From NCBI RefSeq assembly GCF_022376445.1, contig NW_025954995.1:62001-126000 (forward strand): a DNA stretch of 64,000 nt, read 5' to 3'. The position numbers and the translations under genes were made by a program. The notes under the pieces were generated by a model, which saw nothing but the letters and a program-made list of their open reading frames with translations, made no database searches and was not told where the DNA came from. Shown here one piece after another: positions 1-11,470 of this stretch. Position 1 is the stretch's first letter. The number at the start of each line of letters is the position of its first letter. This DNA comes from Fomitopsis serialis. Its lineage: Eukaryota; Basidiomycota; Agaricomycetes; Polyporales; Fomitopsidaceae.

Positions 1-312
1 GGGCTCGTCGGTGTTCATGGGCGAGGATGGGCGGGACATGGTGAAGTCGGTGTTGTCGTGGTTTGACGTGGAGAGTTGAAGTTTGGGAGAAGGTGAGTGC
101 AGCCACAGCGTATTGAGGCGATTGCCACATCATGTGACTCCTGACGGCGCGTCACTGCCCGATTGGGCTTTGACGCGTCTTCTGGCGCTACACTCTCTTC
201 TCGCCGCCACTTCAAGTCCAGTACCACCACTGCTTCGAGTGGTGGTGCTCGCTTCGAAGTGCCGCCTTCGTGAACGGTCGTACTACCCCATTAGTGGTGG
301 TAGTGCGTCGTT

Positions 313-1827
313 CTACGTCCTGGGTTTCCGTGGCAGCTTCTTCCAGTCCTTGACGCCATGTAGTGTCAAGTACTCGTCGAGCGCTGCGAGGTCCTTGCAA
401 TTGGCATACGGTTCCCAAGTGCAGTCTCCCAATGTCCACCGGACGTGGAATTTGATGCGCTTGCCGTCCCAGTTGTGGCCTATGATTTCGTCGACGAGCC
501 ATTCCTGTTCTTCGTCGTCGCCGAAGTCATAGTACGACCGTGCCTCCCGGTGAGGAAACATTGAATCATCATTCGGTTCGTGTCTCCTTAGGAGGGAGAC
601 GTGAAATGTCGGATGGATTCTACGGTCACGTAGTTCCTTCGGTAGTTCCAGCGTGTAGTTCGACGTACTCGGATTACACGCCGCTACCTTGTATGGTCCA
701 ATAAACTTGGGCATCAGTTTCCTAGCACGGCCGCGAGGCAGCGCCAGGTTCTGCGTACTCAAGTATACTTGCGATCCTACGTCGAACTCAGGTTCCTGCT
801 GACGGTGCTTGTTGGCCTGGAACGTCTGGTGCACTCGACTTTCAATGATCGCGTCGTGTGCCATTTCCAGGTAACATTGTGCTCGTTGGGCGAATTCACG
901 AACACCTGCATATGTGGTGCTCGTGGAGAATCCATTCAACATGCGCGGCATGTACCCGTAGTTGAGCTCGAACGGTGCGAATCCCGTCGTCGCGCTGGTG
1001 GATGAGTTGATAGCAAACTCCGCGAGGGGTATGTTATCCACCCAATTCAGCTGGTCCGGCGACACCATGGAGCGTAGGATCTGGGATACGGAGCGGATGG
1101 TCCTTTCCGACAATCCATCCGTCTGGGGATGGAATGAAGTGGACATCAGCAACTTCGCGCCCAATATGCGATGAACTTCACGCCAAAATTTGGACGTGAA
1201 TTTCGAATCGCGGTCCGATACGATGGATTCAGGCAGTCCATGCAGTCGCACGATCTCGCGGACATAAATCTCTGCGAGTTCGGCGGCGGTGGTCGTGGTC
1301 TTGATGGGGATTAAATGTACCATGGACGTCAAACGGCATACCACTACCCACAGGTAGTCGTATCCGTTGACTTGTGGGAACGGTCCCACGAAATCCATGG
1401 ACATCGATATCCATGGTCGAACCGGAATCGGGAGCGTATGCAGCCATCCCGCTTGGAGATGGTTGCGCGGCTTAGACGTCTGACAGGTTCCGCAGGTAAT
1501 GCAGAACTTGTCTACGTCTCGTCCCAATTTCGGCCACCAGAACCACCGACGGACGTACTCAGAAGTCTTCTGAGATCCAAAGTGCCCTATCGTGGTGTGT
1601 GCCTGGTCAATCACCACCTCCGTTAGGAGGCGGCGCTTGATCAGCGTCCTGGGTACACAGAGAACCTCTTCATGTTGACGGTTCTTTGTGTATATCAGTC
1701 CGTCGCGTACTACGAAGGTCTTGAACTGGTCCGGGGACTCCAGTACCTTCCGAAAAGTATGGTCGTCCGAGTACCCAGCCTTCATCGCGGAGATGAAGTC
1801 CGTGTCCCGTTCAACCTTCTTTCGCAA
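313..1827 (-). CDS. Ty3/Gypsy integrase with C-terminal chromodomain
   Basis: An open frame of 504 codons. The HHCC zinc domain is at residues about 78-116 (HTTIGHFGS, then CITCGTCQTSK). The DDE core shows MSMDFVGPF (first D), SIVSDRDSKFTSKFW (second D) and HPQTDGLSERTIRS (E), with spacing typical of Ty3 integrases. Near the C-terminus, EWLVDEIIGHNWDGKR and FHVRWTLGDCTWEP form a chromodomain. The first Met is only where this frame opens; the frame is entered from the RNase H region through a shift near 1860. This is the best preserved domain of the element. Confidence 0.9.
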   Translation of the reverse strand: MRKKVERDTDFISAMKAGYSDDHTFRKVLESPDQFKTFVVRDGLIYTKNRQHEEVLCVPRTLIKRRLLTEVVIDQAHTTIGHFGSQKTSEYVRRWFWWPKLGRDVDKFCITCGTCQTSKPRNHLQAGWLHTLPIPVRPWISMSMDFVGPFPQVNGYDYLWVVVCRLTSMVHLIPIKTTTTAAELAEIYVREIVRLHGLPESIVSDRDSKFTSKFWREVHRILGAKLLMSTSFHPQTDGLSERTIRSVSQILRSMVSPDQLNWVDNIPLAEFAINSSTSATTGFAPFELNYGYMPRMLNGFSTSTTYAGVREFAQRAQCYLEMAHDAIIESRVHQTFQANKHRQQEPEFDVGSQVYLSTQNLALPRGRARKLMPKFIGPYKVAACNPSTSNYTLELPKELRDRRIHPTFHVSLLRRHEPNDDSMFPHREARSYYDFGDDEEQEWLVDEIIGHNWDGKRIKFHVRWTLGDCTWEPYANCKDLAALDEYLTLHGVKDWKKLPRKPRT

Positions 1828-1841
1828 GGATGGTCCATTGG

Positions 1842-3809
1842 TCAGTGACTCAGCAACCGTTGGGTTGCCATTCCTTGATGTTCCTTCTGAACCGGCGTGG
1901 ACGTGGGCTGGGCGGCGGACAATGCTGCTGCCTCAGCCTCGCGTTCGTGCTTGTTCTCGACGAGTGGATGGGATGCTAGTCTTCCCATTCGCAACTCGAG
2001 AACACGGTTCGAGGGTAGGTCATCGAAAGCGGGGTCCAGACGCACGTCCGCATTCACCATGTGGTGTATCGGAGTGACGTCGTCGGACGTGTCGTTTTCG
2101 TAGTATCGAGACAGGCAATCCGCTACCTTGTTCTTTCTTCCTTCGACATACGTGATGTCGTAGTCGAAGCGGGACATATACTCATACCATCGAACCTGGC
2201 GGTTTGACGGATTGGGTATCCCGTGAAGAAAGTGAGAGCTTTGTGGTCCGTAATGATGTGAATCTTACGACCAAGCAACTTGTCTTCCCACTTGAGCAGG
2301 GCTTCCATTATTCCGAGTGCCTCCTGCTCATACGTTTTGTACGCGCGTTGAGCACTCGAGAATTTCTTGGACAGAAAGCCTGCAGGTCGACAAGTCTGCC
2401 ATTCTGGTCCTTGACCGTACACGGCGCCTACTCCGAATAGTGATGCGTCCGTGATCACCCAAATGGGTTCGTCGATCGAGGGGTCAATTGGCTTCAGTAT
2501 GGGAGCCCGACTCACAAGTGCTTTGATTGATTCAAAGCATTTGTCGTGCAGTGCTCGCCATACGAATGCTCGGTCGTTATGGCACATGTCGGCCAGCGGG
2601 GACGTATAGCCACTTACCTCGGGCAGGAAATGCGCGAGGTAGTTGACTAGTCCAAGAAACCGCTGTACCTCCTTGTACGAACGAGGTGTCCGCCAGTTGC
2701 GGATGCGATCCATCTTGTCTCGATCGGCATGCAGTCCTCGGTCGTCTATGAGATGACCAAGGCAGTCCATTCGCTTCGAGTACAAATCGCATTTCGTCTG
2801 ACTGAGGTATAGCTTGGCCTTCCTCAGTCGGTCGAACACGATACCGAGATGTTTCTCGTGTTCTTCAACCGAGTTGGAGAATACGAAGATGTCATCAAGG
2901 TAAACGTGGACGAAGCGTCCGATGCAATCTCTGAAGATCGCAGTCATTAGCGACTGGAATGTAGCAGGCGCGTTGCAGTCGCCTTGTTGCATTACCAGGC
3001 TAAGGAACGTGCCGTACGGTGTAGAAACGCCGTCTTCCAGACGTCTTCTGCAACGATACGGATCTGCTCATATGCGTCGGACAGGTCGATTTTCGATCTG
3101 TACTTCGCTCGAGCCACGTCCATTCTGATCTGGTCCTGGTCGGGAAACGGTGTCACGTCCTTTCGGGTATTGTCATTACGCTGTCTTGCGTCAACGACAG
3201 TACGCAGTTTGCCCGACTTCTTTGCAATGCAAAGTAGCGGAGCGGCCTGCGACGTTGATACTGGTTCCCACCATCCTGCATCTGAATACCGCTCTATCTT
3301 GTCGAGTAGCTGTGGTTTCATAGCATCCGGGCACTTGGGCAAGCGGTACTTGTACTGCTTGTCCTGGTCGATGAGCGGAATATAATGGTTCACTCCCGGA
3401 ATGGCGGCAATCCGGGAGGTGGAGGCTTCATTATATCCTCGCACTTCTTCAACCACTCTTCGCGCAGTGCGTCGAGTTGTGGGTCTTCATTCAGGGACTG
3501 GCGTATCTCCTCGTCGACAAGGAAGTTACGCACAGCTCTGTCAACCTCGTCGTTGGTTCCATACGGATCCAATCGACCGAGTTTGTCTCGCTTGGGCTGC
3601 TGCGATGAGTGAGGCATCGGTGGATTGTCCTCGCTCAGTCGTGGCAGTTTCGCTGTAAACTGATTTCCTCTGTTTACAGGCACCTTCCGCCGAGGCGTCA
3701 CCACTTCTACTGTTAGATGTGGTGGCGGTCGGTCTGAAGCCTTCAATGTTGGGTTGCGTACCACCTGCGGCGCCGTAGGTGGTACCAACTTCTTCGTTGT
3801 TCTATCCAC
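1842..3809 (-). pseudogene. Ty3/Gypsy reverse transcriptase and RNase H, frameshifted
   Basis: Three overlapping frames make up the RT. 3390-3809 is the linker. 2992-3456 carries fingers and palm motifs (KKSGKLRTVVDARQRN, SKIDLSDAYEQI). 2123-2992 carries QQGDCNAPATFQ, the catalytic box HVYLDDIFVFS and the Ty3-type sequence RFLGLVNYLAHFLPE. RNase H follows, with WVITDASLFGVGAV, KTYEQEALGIMEAL and IITDHKAL. It continues after a shift near 2215 as DITYVEGRKNKVADCLSR (1842-2177). Catalytic aspartates are intact, so damage is limited to indels near 3395, 3030 and 2215. The enzyme would copy element RNA to cDNA. Confidence 0.9.
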
Positions 3810-5045
3810 AATAGAAGCGATTTTGGGTCGCTCCCTTCCCCCCTCAAGACCTTTTCCTTCTTCCGCATAGCGAGACAGGGGGGGCTGCGCAGCGGTGGAT
3901 CTCGCTACGCTGCCCTATTGTCTTGAGGTGGTAGCAGCACGTAAATGCGCCGCTACCCTGTCTTGACGATTGTTTCGGCGGTGTTCCCACACCTCAGCCT
4001 CCTGGACGGCGGTGTAGGCAGGGATGTCTACGCCGTCAATCCAGATCTTCCGCGTACGAAAGTCTAGGACCACGTTATGCGCATTGCAGAACGTGGTGCC
4101 TAGCACCATATCATACCGGTCGATGTCAACGACATCGACGTAGTTGACGTTGTTGACGGGGCCAACCGTAATCTTCGGCAGCGCACCATAATTTATGGTG
4201 GTGCGACTGCCCTTCGTTCCAAGCTGCAGGTTGATCTGCTCCTTGAGATCAACCTGTCAGCCTTGGACAGGTACGCCAACTCCGGTGATATAGTGTCGGT
4301 CGTGCACCCTGTGTCAAACAGAGTGTACGCCTTCACGCCGTTGACGTCGACTTCCGCGCATAGTGTTCGCTGCGAGTCGGGGGCGCGCTTGGGCTGGTCT
4401 TTCGGATCCGACGTTCGTCGAATCTTCGAGTCATATAGCCAGGCTGCCTTCATCGACCTCGCCGAGGGCATGACTTGCATGGCACACGAGCGCACGATGT
4501 CGGTCATTGCGGCATCGTACGACTGGTGGGCCAGCTGTTCATGGCGTTGTTGGGTCGACTGTTGTCGCTCAATCCGCATCGCACCCATCCACATTGAACC
4601 CATGTGGACGGTGTGTCCCTCTTCGTCATCTTCGCTACGATCGTCCACAGGAGAGTTTTCTCCTGGGTCATCGTATGCGTAGTCTCCGTAGTCGGACTGA
4701 GGGTGCTGGTCGGTTTCGATACCTGTCCTAGCATCCTCAGTGTCCACTGCGTTGACTTCTTCCCGTTCCGACGTCTCTTCGACCGGCTGGTCAGTCTGAT
4801 GCATGGCGTCCGCATCGCTTTCTTCAGCGACGCGTCCGGCATGCATCTGGACCTTCTTCGGGTACGTCTTGCTGTAACCTCCGTACGGACGACCATCGGT
4901 GGTCGTCTTGCCGGTTGGAGCAGGAGTCTTCTGGAACCTGCTGGCCGATCCATCCATCTGGTTCCCAGACCTGAAGTTCGCACCGTCCATCTGTGTGCCT
5001 GTCTTGAATCGTGGTACAAAGGGTTTCTTCCCTTGTTCAACGACT
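3810..5045 (-). pseudogene. Ty3/Gypsy Gag tail and aspartic protease, frameshifted
   Basis: The frame 4193-4990 holds an acidic linker followed by the retropepsin-type site YTLFDTGCTTDTIS at about 4300-4340, with DTG as the catalytic triad core. A second frame (3915-4109) carries the rest of the protease fold (DRYDMVLGTTFCNAHNVVLDF), as expected for Ty3 proteases. The two are joined by a shift near 4230, and the frame ends at a stop near 3915 before the linker GSVARSTAAQPP resumes. The protease would cut Gag-Pol; here it cannot be made as one chain. Confidence 0.78.
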
Positions 5046-7164
5046 GACCACCGCCGGTATTCTTGTTACTGGTGGTGGCAGGCGTTGCTGCCTTCGTATT
5101 GGCACTACCACCATCCTTGGCGGTAGTTACCATACGTTGCAGCCACAGCGCCGATCCCGCTTTCTGAGATCGCTGGGCGTGCTCGTACTCATTGGTCTTC
5201 TCAATGATCTCCTGCAGCTCAGACCTCTCCGGTGTGAGCATGCAAGTGTTCCTGAGGTGGTTCTCGACGTCGCGGGGAAGGGCAGACATAAATTTGCCTT
5301 TCCACACGTACGGGCTTGGCTTCTCAGCCATACGTTCGCCATACCGAGTCAACCGGTCGATCAAATCTATGGCACCGCCCTTCTGGGTGTATTTCGCGCC
5401 ATAGAATGCTTCGGCCGCCTCGATCTCACCATCCCGTCGGATGTACCGCTCATGTAGTATCATTATTACATCGGCGAACATCCAGGCGGGCTGGTTCGGT
5501 TTCGTATAGTTTATGCTACGGATGTACCACATACTGGGTTCCCCAGTAAGTGAGTCACCTAGCATGCGGAGCCTATCCGCGTCCATCCGCGGTCCTGTTA
5601 CGCGGAGCGTCTGGAAGTACGAGAGGAGCTTGTAGAGCCACTCTTCGAACTTGTACAGATCGTCTTCGCCGCTCCAGGCCGCAGGGGTTTGAAGCTTAAC
5701 GGATCGCAGGTACATGGGAGGGTCATCCATCGGTGGATCCCCTACCATGGTCTGGATCATGTTCCAGCACTTCTCCCTCGACCTTGCCAAGGGATCTAAC
5801 GCGGTTTGCGTGCGTGCTGGGGCGGTGCTTACGCTCTGAGGGTCCCGGCTCGTACCCATGTATGAGTACGCCTGGAATCTCCCATAGCCAACCCCGCCTT
5901 CCTTCTCCTTGGTTGGGTCGTTCCCGGAGTTAGAAGCGCTTGAGCCTCCAACTCCTGGTTCGAACACAACGTTCGGTTTCTGGGGAACTGGCGGTATAGG
6001 TACCCCACTTGCTGTGTACCTATAACCGTCGTTCTCGGTCCTTGTTGCACCGCCGCCGGTTCTCGGTGGAGGTGCGGGACCCGGCATGTGAGGGGGCGGA
6101 TCCTTTGATGGTACAGGTCCGTCCTTCGTCTGGAAGAACGCGTACCCCGGCCCCGATGTACGGTACGGAGACCTAGTGAATCCCGGTTCACCAGGTCTCG
6201 GTTTCCGTGGTTCCGTTGGTACGGGACCCGGGGTTGGGGGTACTGCTTGGGCAGTGCCTCCTAGGGTACTGGCTAGCCGTTCCGCGGCTGCCATTCGCCT
6301 CGCGAATTCCGCGTCCGACTCGTTCCTTCCCTTGGGGAGGACCAAGTTTGCTGCTGCGAAACTCATGTTGGGATCCGCGTTGATATCCGGCCGCGCCGGT
6401 GTCGAGGTCGCCGCTGGGGGCGTCCTTGGCGGCGGTCGCTGCGTCGGTATATCATTCGACGACTCGTCTTCAGTTTCAACGGTCGTAGGCCTAGCCTTCC
6501 CCCATCCGCCGAACATGCTTTCTGCTCGTTCCGGCCGTTCACGCTCCTTGCCTTTGCTCATGGGCGGACTCGACTTCCGAGGCGACGAACTTGGTTCGTC
6601 TGTCTCGTTGTCGGCCTCCGTTCCCGATTCTCCTCCTGGCTTGTTCGGGATTCTTGCCTCGACGTAGTTGACCATTTCATTCATGAAATCTTCAACTCCC
6701 GCGTTGAGATCCCTTCTTAGCTGGATGAACTTGGCCTCGGATTCACGCTGAAGAGCCTCGATAGCCTCCGTGTTGGCTGCTCCGAGTCTCTTAGCGTGGC
6801 CTCGAATCGCCAGGATCATCGCCGATGCGCCCGACTGAGTCCCGCGACGGGACCCAGGCGAACCCTTCGGTTTGGCTGACGTCGAGCGTGCAGATTTACT
6901 GGCGCTGCTCGACTTCTTTTCCTCGGGCGTTCGGACACGTCCGCTTCCTTCCGGACGTGCCGGAGATATCCTCGCTGAATGAGGTCTGGCTCCGCTGTCT
7001 GGTGACGCAACCAATCGTTCGTCACTAAACACGCGAGCTCCTCTCGGCGATACTCTCGACGTGTAAGGTTGTTCACCTCGCTTCGGTGATCCACCCAATT
7101 GGGGTGGATCCACGGGCGAGTTAGCTCCTTTCGGAGAGGGGGACTCAGGTGCTTGGTCCGCCAT
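4504..7164 (-). CDS. Ty3/Gypsy Gag polyprotein (N-terminal reading frame)
   Basis: An 886-codon frame starting MADQAPESPSP, 58 bases downstream of the LTR. Residues 1-460 are rich in P, S, G, R and charged residues. Residues about 470-700 look like the retrotransposon capsid region (MVGDPPMDDPPM, then PAAWSGEDDLYKFEEWLYK, ALPRDVENHLRN), which assembles virus-like particles in the cytoplasm. Past about residue 705 the frame becomes arginine-rich noise, because the true Gag/protease frame continues in another register from about 5040. No CCHC zinc knuckle is visible, so RNA binding may depend on the basic tail. The Met at 7164 is chosen because the next upstream sequence is leader. Confidence 0.8.
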   Translation of the reverse strand: MADQAPESPSPKGANSPVDPPQLGGSPKRGEQPYTSRVSPRGARVFSDERLVASPDSGARPHSARISPARPEGSGRVRTPEEKKSSSASKSARSTSAKPKGSPGSRRGTQSGASAMILAIRGHAKRLGAANTEAIEALQRESEAKFIQLRRDLNAGVEDFMNEMVNYVEARIPNKPGGESGTEADNETDEPSSSPRKSSPPMSKGKERERPERAESMFGGWGKARPTTVETEDESSNDIPTQRPPPRTPPAATSTPARPDINADPNMSFAAANLVLPKGRNESDAEFARRMAAAERLASTLGGTAQAVPPTPGPVPTEPRKPRPGEPGFTRSPYRTSGPGYAFFQTKDGPVPSKDPPPHMPGPAPPPRTGGGATRTENDGYRYTASGVPIPPVPQKPNVVFEPGVGGSSASNSGNDPTKEKEGGVGYGRFQAYSYMGTSRDPQSVSTAPARTQTALDPLARSREKCWNMIQTMVGDPPMDDPPMYLRSVKLQTPAAWSGEDDLYKFEEWLYKLLSYFQTLRVTGPRMDADRLRMLGDSLTGEPSMWYIRSINYTKPNQPAWMFADVIMILHERYIRRDGEIEAAEAFYGAKYTQKGGAIDLIDRLTRYGERMAEKPSPYVWKGKFMSALPRDVENHLRNTCMLTPERSELQEIIEKTNEYEHAQRSQKAGSALWLQRMVTTAKDGGSANTKAATPATTSNKNTGGGQSLNKGRNPLYHDSRQAHRWTVRTSGLGTRWMDRPAGSRRLLLQPARRPPMVVRTEVTARRTRRRSRCMPDASLKKAMRTPCIRLTSRSKRRRNGKKSTQWTLRMLGQVSKPTSTLSPTTETTHTMTQEKTLLWTIVAKMTKRDTPSTWVQCGWVRCGLSDNSRPNNAMNSWPTSRTMPQ

Positions 7165-7221
7165 TTTCTTTCGTGGTAGAAAGTGTCCGCGACTATCACG
7201 CGGTTGTTGCGATTTAGGTTT

Positions 7222-7551
7222 TGTAATGATGAATGTTGTGATGGGGGTTGTTACGTAGCGTGCAGTTCCTTGATAGAGCGCCCTTCCAAGTGGAAGTTCG
7301 AGTTATCGAAGGACTGTAAAAAAGTGTAACGTTGCCTTACTCAATCCCGCAGATACAGTGCACCAATCTCCATTGAGAAGTGCGATGTATCCGGAGGACG
7401 ACGAGTTTAAAGGACTTCTCCTTCAACTCGCCGGGCGACGACCTATAAAGGTACGACGCCAAACACACGCAAACGTATATACATACAAGCATATCGATCC
7501 AATAAGTCCATAACGGGATTACACATGTCCATACGGTAACGTCCCGTTACA
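7222..7551 (-). repeat. 5' LTR of the Ty3/Gypsy element
   Basis: A segment of about 330 bp starts TGTAACGGGACG on the minus strand and ends in CATTACA, giving TGTAA/TTACA inverted ends. It contains CTTTATAGG at about 7441-7450 as a TATA-like U3 promoter and lies just upstream of the gag start at 7164. Downstream of the LTR the minus strand reads AAACCTAAATCGC; I could not match this to a standard tRNA primer site. The partner LTR is outside the window, so the boundaries rest on the terminal inverted repeat only. Confidence 0.6.
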
Positions 7552-8092
7552 GATACTGCTGAAATTGCCCATATCATGCCCTCATGGAGCTGTCACTGGC
7601 ATCACTAGGAATGTTCAATGGAGAGCAGGAATAATTAAAAATAAGAGTTTTGTGATCAACAACACTGATCTTTTGTACCCAGCATGACCCCTTGATGGTA
7701 GTCAGATATAGAAGTATGATACCCATGTTGCATGATGCATCTATAGCTTTTGGTGAGCACAATGACTGCTCATATGTGATCCATTAGAACTTCAATGTTT
7801 CCTGGGGAGTTATGTGATTTATCTGAGCATGCAAGGAGGTAATTTAGCCTCAGAATGAACATATTGTACATATTGGACCACTGTTTCAGTATCATATGAC
7901 CCCATGTCACAGAGGATGTGACTTGCCAGTAACAGTTTGCAGTGCTAACTGATCATAACAAATGTTAACTATACATGGTAAGCCCCTGCAAATGACTGTA
8001 CCTGTGGGAAAAAACTGCCGCATCAGGCACCACTGGAAGCATTTCAGGCCTGTCCATCATAACAATGATACCTTCATACCTGAGGGATCATA
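7552..8092. repeat. Terminal fragment of the TA-flanked CGATCC repeat family
   Basis: The stretch ends at 8090-8092 with ACCTGAGGGATCA followed by TA, the family's right terminus. From about 7930 it parallels 52770-52912, sharing AAATGACTGTACCTGTGGGA and GGCACCACTGGAAG. No coding capacity is evident. Its left limit is unclear because it abuts the Ty3 LTR. Confidence 0.55.
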
Positions 8093-8224
8093 ACCTAATG
8101 CCACTGAACAGGGTAGGTATCAAAAACATATGTGTATTGTAATATGCAACACTGGCATCTAATAATCAGTATAACAGAGGCAGAGATCATGCAGATTGTT
8201 GTAGGCAAGTCTGACTCTGCTGAG

Positions 8225-10250
8225 GCAGGTAAGCGTGACTATGTGTATATGATCCGCCAACCCGCCTCACTACACGCTAGCCATCAATGAGCCTGACAAC
8301 AAAGACAAGTACCTCAAGTTTATTCAGAAGGCCTTTGGAGACAAGTACCAAGATCTCCCACACGTCTCTGGGGAGATTGTAAGTGTTTCTGTGTCTTTCA
8401 TATTCCAGTGGCAGTGACTGACCTCTGCATGCAGCATGCTCAGAAGATTGCTAGTTTCACACTGGACAATTGGAAGGTGTTGCAGCAGTGGCTCGTGGAT
8501 CATGACACTCTGAATCAATTCCAGTGAGTATATATCCTTGTCTATGTGGAGATCCTATTGACTTTAGCAATCACATATTTTGTTATGGCAGCAAGCACAA
8601 GACATCAACAATGATGGGCCCCACCCACATGATTGCTGCAGAGAGGAAGTCCTACACTGACAGGTGGATACATTGCCTCCTGGTGTCTTGAAGACTGTGC
8701 TGGATCTCTCAGACAAACATGTGGAGTATGCATCAATTGATGGAACAAGTGATACAAAGAAGATTGTGGATCTGGTCAAGGCATGCTCAGTTGGCAAGAA
8801 GGTGTACATCACCCAGGTGAACAAACCATCCAAGTTGCAGGGGCTCTATGACAGCAAGGGAAAGGACAGTGTGCTTCCTAAGGTATGTTTGAACTGCCCA
8901 TTGTGATTTGACATGTTTGCTCATACTATTGAACAGCTTGTGGAACTGGGGGATGGACTAGTGAAAAATAGTGAGGTTCCGCACACCAGTAGCAGTGGGA
9001 AAGTGTTCCCCCCCTTTGTAGCCCTCACATGCTTCAATATCAACAAGCTGATCCCCATTGACTCTGGCACAAAGACGAAGTTAAAATGGGTGCTGCCAGG
9101 CACACATCACTATACTGATGCAAACCTCCACATCAGCAGGGAGCAGTACCCCACCATGGTTGGAGACCAACAATGGATCGATCTCGGACACAGGTCCATG
9201 GGTCACAGAGCATGACACCGTATTCTTTGGTGCTGCTCAAGTTTGGTGATTCTATATCCCATACTCGGAGCTAGCAATGTTCAAGCTTGGCGTGAGTAAG
9301 TGGTGGCCCATAGAGGTGTGGGTTGCCAAGGGCTTTACAATCATAAGCAACTGTCTTCTGCTAAGCAAGAATCTATGTACTGACTGTTGGTGACAAGCCT
9401 ATTCTTGATGTGTACGAAGGGCAGGTCAAGAACCAGGTCAATGACTTCTTGAAGAAGGTCAAGGATGGCTACAAAGTGAAGCTATCCATGCGTGTTGACC
9501 CTACCAGACAACAAGGAGAAGGTGGTGGCTGCACCCACATGAATTTATGATACTGCAATAGACAAACAAGTTGAGGAGTTGAAAGCTTACAATGAACTCC
9601 TGCTCCATCCAAAAGATGAAGACTTATGCACAGAAGAAGATGTATGCTTTGAATCCCATATCAGTCAATTCCTCAAGGCAATCAGGTTGGGTGCAAGAGG
9701 CACCACCACCGAACACCTGGTTGACAATTTGTTGGCTCAACACCAAGCAGGAGGTGGTGTCCAAGGAGGCTATCATGAACCCCTCCCCCTCTTCCAGGAG
9801 ATGGATGTTGTCAATGAGCAATGGGATGACATTGCCCAGCTGGCATGCAAGCACAAGCATCTTGGCACTGAGGATGAGCTGGAAGATGCTTGCTGCAATG
9901 GTCCAAATATCCCTTGCCAGTGAGCTTATACACTCAATGACAGTGAGAAGACATCACACGTTGTCACACCCCGTCTTACTGTTGTACATCTCACTGTCAT
10001 GTGTCCTGTGTCTTGGATGCTGCATCCTTCTATCATACAGTCATCTTGTTGTATGATCAGGCCATACAGCCACAAGAACTTGATGTGGGGGATGAATTTG
10101 ACCTCAGGCTCATCAAGCAAATCACTCTGAAACTCCTACCACTACATGAAAACTGCTCAGGATGTGGTGTGGTCATGATCAATGACAGCTTGAAGATGGG
10201 AATGTGGTGAAGGGGAAGGGGAAGATAAATCACATGGTCCTGCTGAGTGT
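8225..10250 (+). pseudogene. Unrecognised multi-exon gene remnant
   Basis: Short coding-like blocks on the plus strand are separated by plausible small introns (GTAAGT at about 8380 with CTGCATGCAG at about 8434; GTGAGT at about 8524 with ATGGCAG at about 8591). Blocks include NEPDNKDKYLKFIQKAFGD, HAQKIASFTLDNWKVLQQW, DLSDKHVEYASIDGTSDTKK, SGKVFPPFVALTCFNINKL, KPILDVYEGQVKNQVNDFLK and a longer block at 9579-9920. Frames shift and stops fall between blocks. I do not recognise the family. Spliced structure and lack of repetition in the window suggest a decayed protein-coding gene, possibly transposon-borne. Confidence 0.4.
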
Positions 10251-11470
10251 TACAAGTCGCCATCTAACGTACATTTCATTTTGTTTTACTTTGTATCCTT
10301 AACCACCTTGCGTGCACAAGGACCAGTTATGTACTTTACCGCACCCGGACTATCATGTGATAGCTGACTCTTGCTGACTCATTTCTTTGTCATGTTCATC
10401 ACTCCCTTCGTCAGCGATGACACATCCTGACTCATGCTTACTATACGTTCATATTCAGACTCGCCCACTTGTATATATACCTGTACAGTAGAGGTTGGAC
10501 TCTTCAGTTTGACCTGGTTAGCAATCGACGCTAGCTTTCTCATACCGCTACCGCTTCGGAACTTGACTAGGACGAAGGGACTTGTGTCCTTCCTAGGTCT
10601 AAGATACAGAACTCTTCTCGAAGTTAGTAGCCTTGTCAAGCTTGTGGCTTGTAGTGTTCCACTCGCCCAGCTTCGCGTAACACTGAGTAGAGGCCAGGAC
10701 ACATTCCTATGTCTTGCATTTGAGGTTGAATATATCAAATGCCTGGGACAGTACCTAGGGACAGATTGCTCCACCAGCAGAGGCCATAGAAGACCTGGGC
10801 AGTGATCGGCTGCTGGAAATAGAGCCACAGCCTACCTGCCGCTACCTCAACAACCAGAGGCAGGGAGATAGGAGTTGTGGCCTCCTAGAATTTGTTGTGA
10901 GTTATGCAGACAGTGGTAGAGATATCAGACAGATCCTGATGTATACTATTCACCACTTGATAATCACCCTTTGTTCTTCATTCCCTTTGAGGCTAGGCAG
11001 CAATGAATACTATCCCTCAATGCCAACTGCTTTGCCTCCTGTGGCTGCACTTGGCAAACTGTCATGGTGCAATCTGACATAAGATGTGCTGGACACTACA
11101 ACCAATGAATTAACAGCCATTTTAGAACAAGGAACTATTAGTACTCACATAATCAAAAACTTTCCCAAAGGATGAGCAGCATAGTGTCAAAATCATGCAG
11201 TTCCAATACATTGTACACACCTTTATCAGACACAGACCATAGCACTATACACTATCATACTGCCAGTGTATAATAATGCAGGGTGGGCAGTGTCTTGCAC
11301 CCCTGCTGGGCAGGAAAGACCTGCATGGTCATTGGCTGGCAGAGGTTGAACGTGGGGAGCTGGCACTCAGGTAGATGGCAGTCATCACCCACCTCTGCAA
11401 TTAGAGGCAGTGGGATGGGCAGTTTCCACTCCTAGATTGCATAGTACATGAAGTTAGCTTGCAAAACAGG
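10251..11470. other. Non-coding interval with a CpG-retaining island
   Basis: No gene is supported. Bases about 10356-10690 keep CpG sites while the surroundings are CpG-poor. They contain a TATA-like GTATATATACC at about 10471 and could be a solo LTR (TGTGATAG...GTAACA), but no target duplication was found. Two imperfect copies of a sequence with GAGGCAG-GGGA-type blocks lie at about 10790-10890 and 11290-11450. Confidence 0.3.

Larger units (their letters stand above)
1..7551 (-). mobile_element. Ty3/Gypsy chromoviral LTR retrotransposon, 3'-truncated by the window edge, degenerate
   Basis: Minus-strand order is LTR, gag, protease, reverse transcriptase, RNase H, integrase, chromodomain, the canonical Ty3/Gypsy (Metaviridae) order. 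The 5' LTR lies at the right; the 3' LTR is not in the window. Compared with one continuous pol frame, shifts are visible near 5040, 4230, 3395, 3030, 2215 and 1860, plus a stop near 3915, so the element cannot make a full polyprotein. It still keeps many CpG sites, unlike the AT-rich repeats to its right, so it is probably younger than they are. The chromodomain indicates the chromovirus clade, which typically targets heterochromatin; that role is family knowledge, not shown here. Confidence 0.93.
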
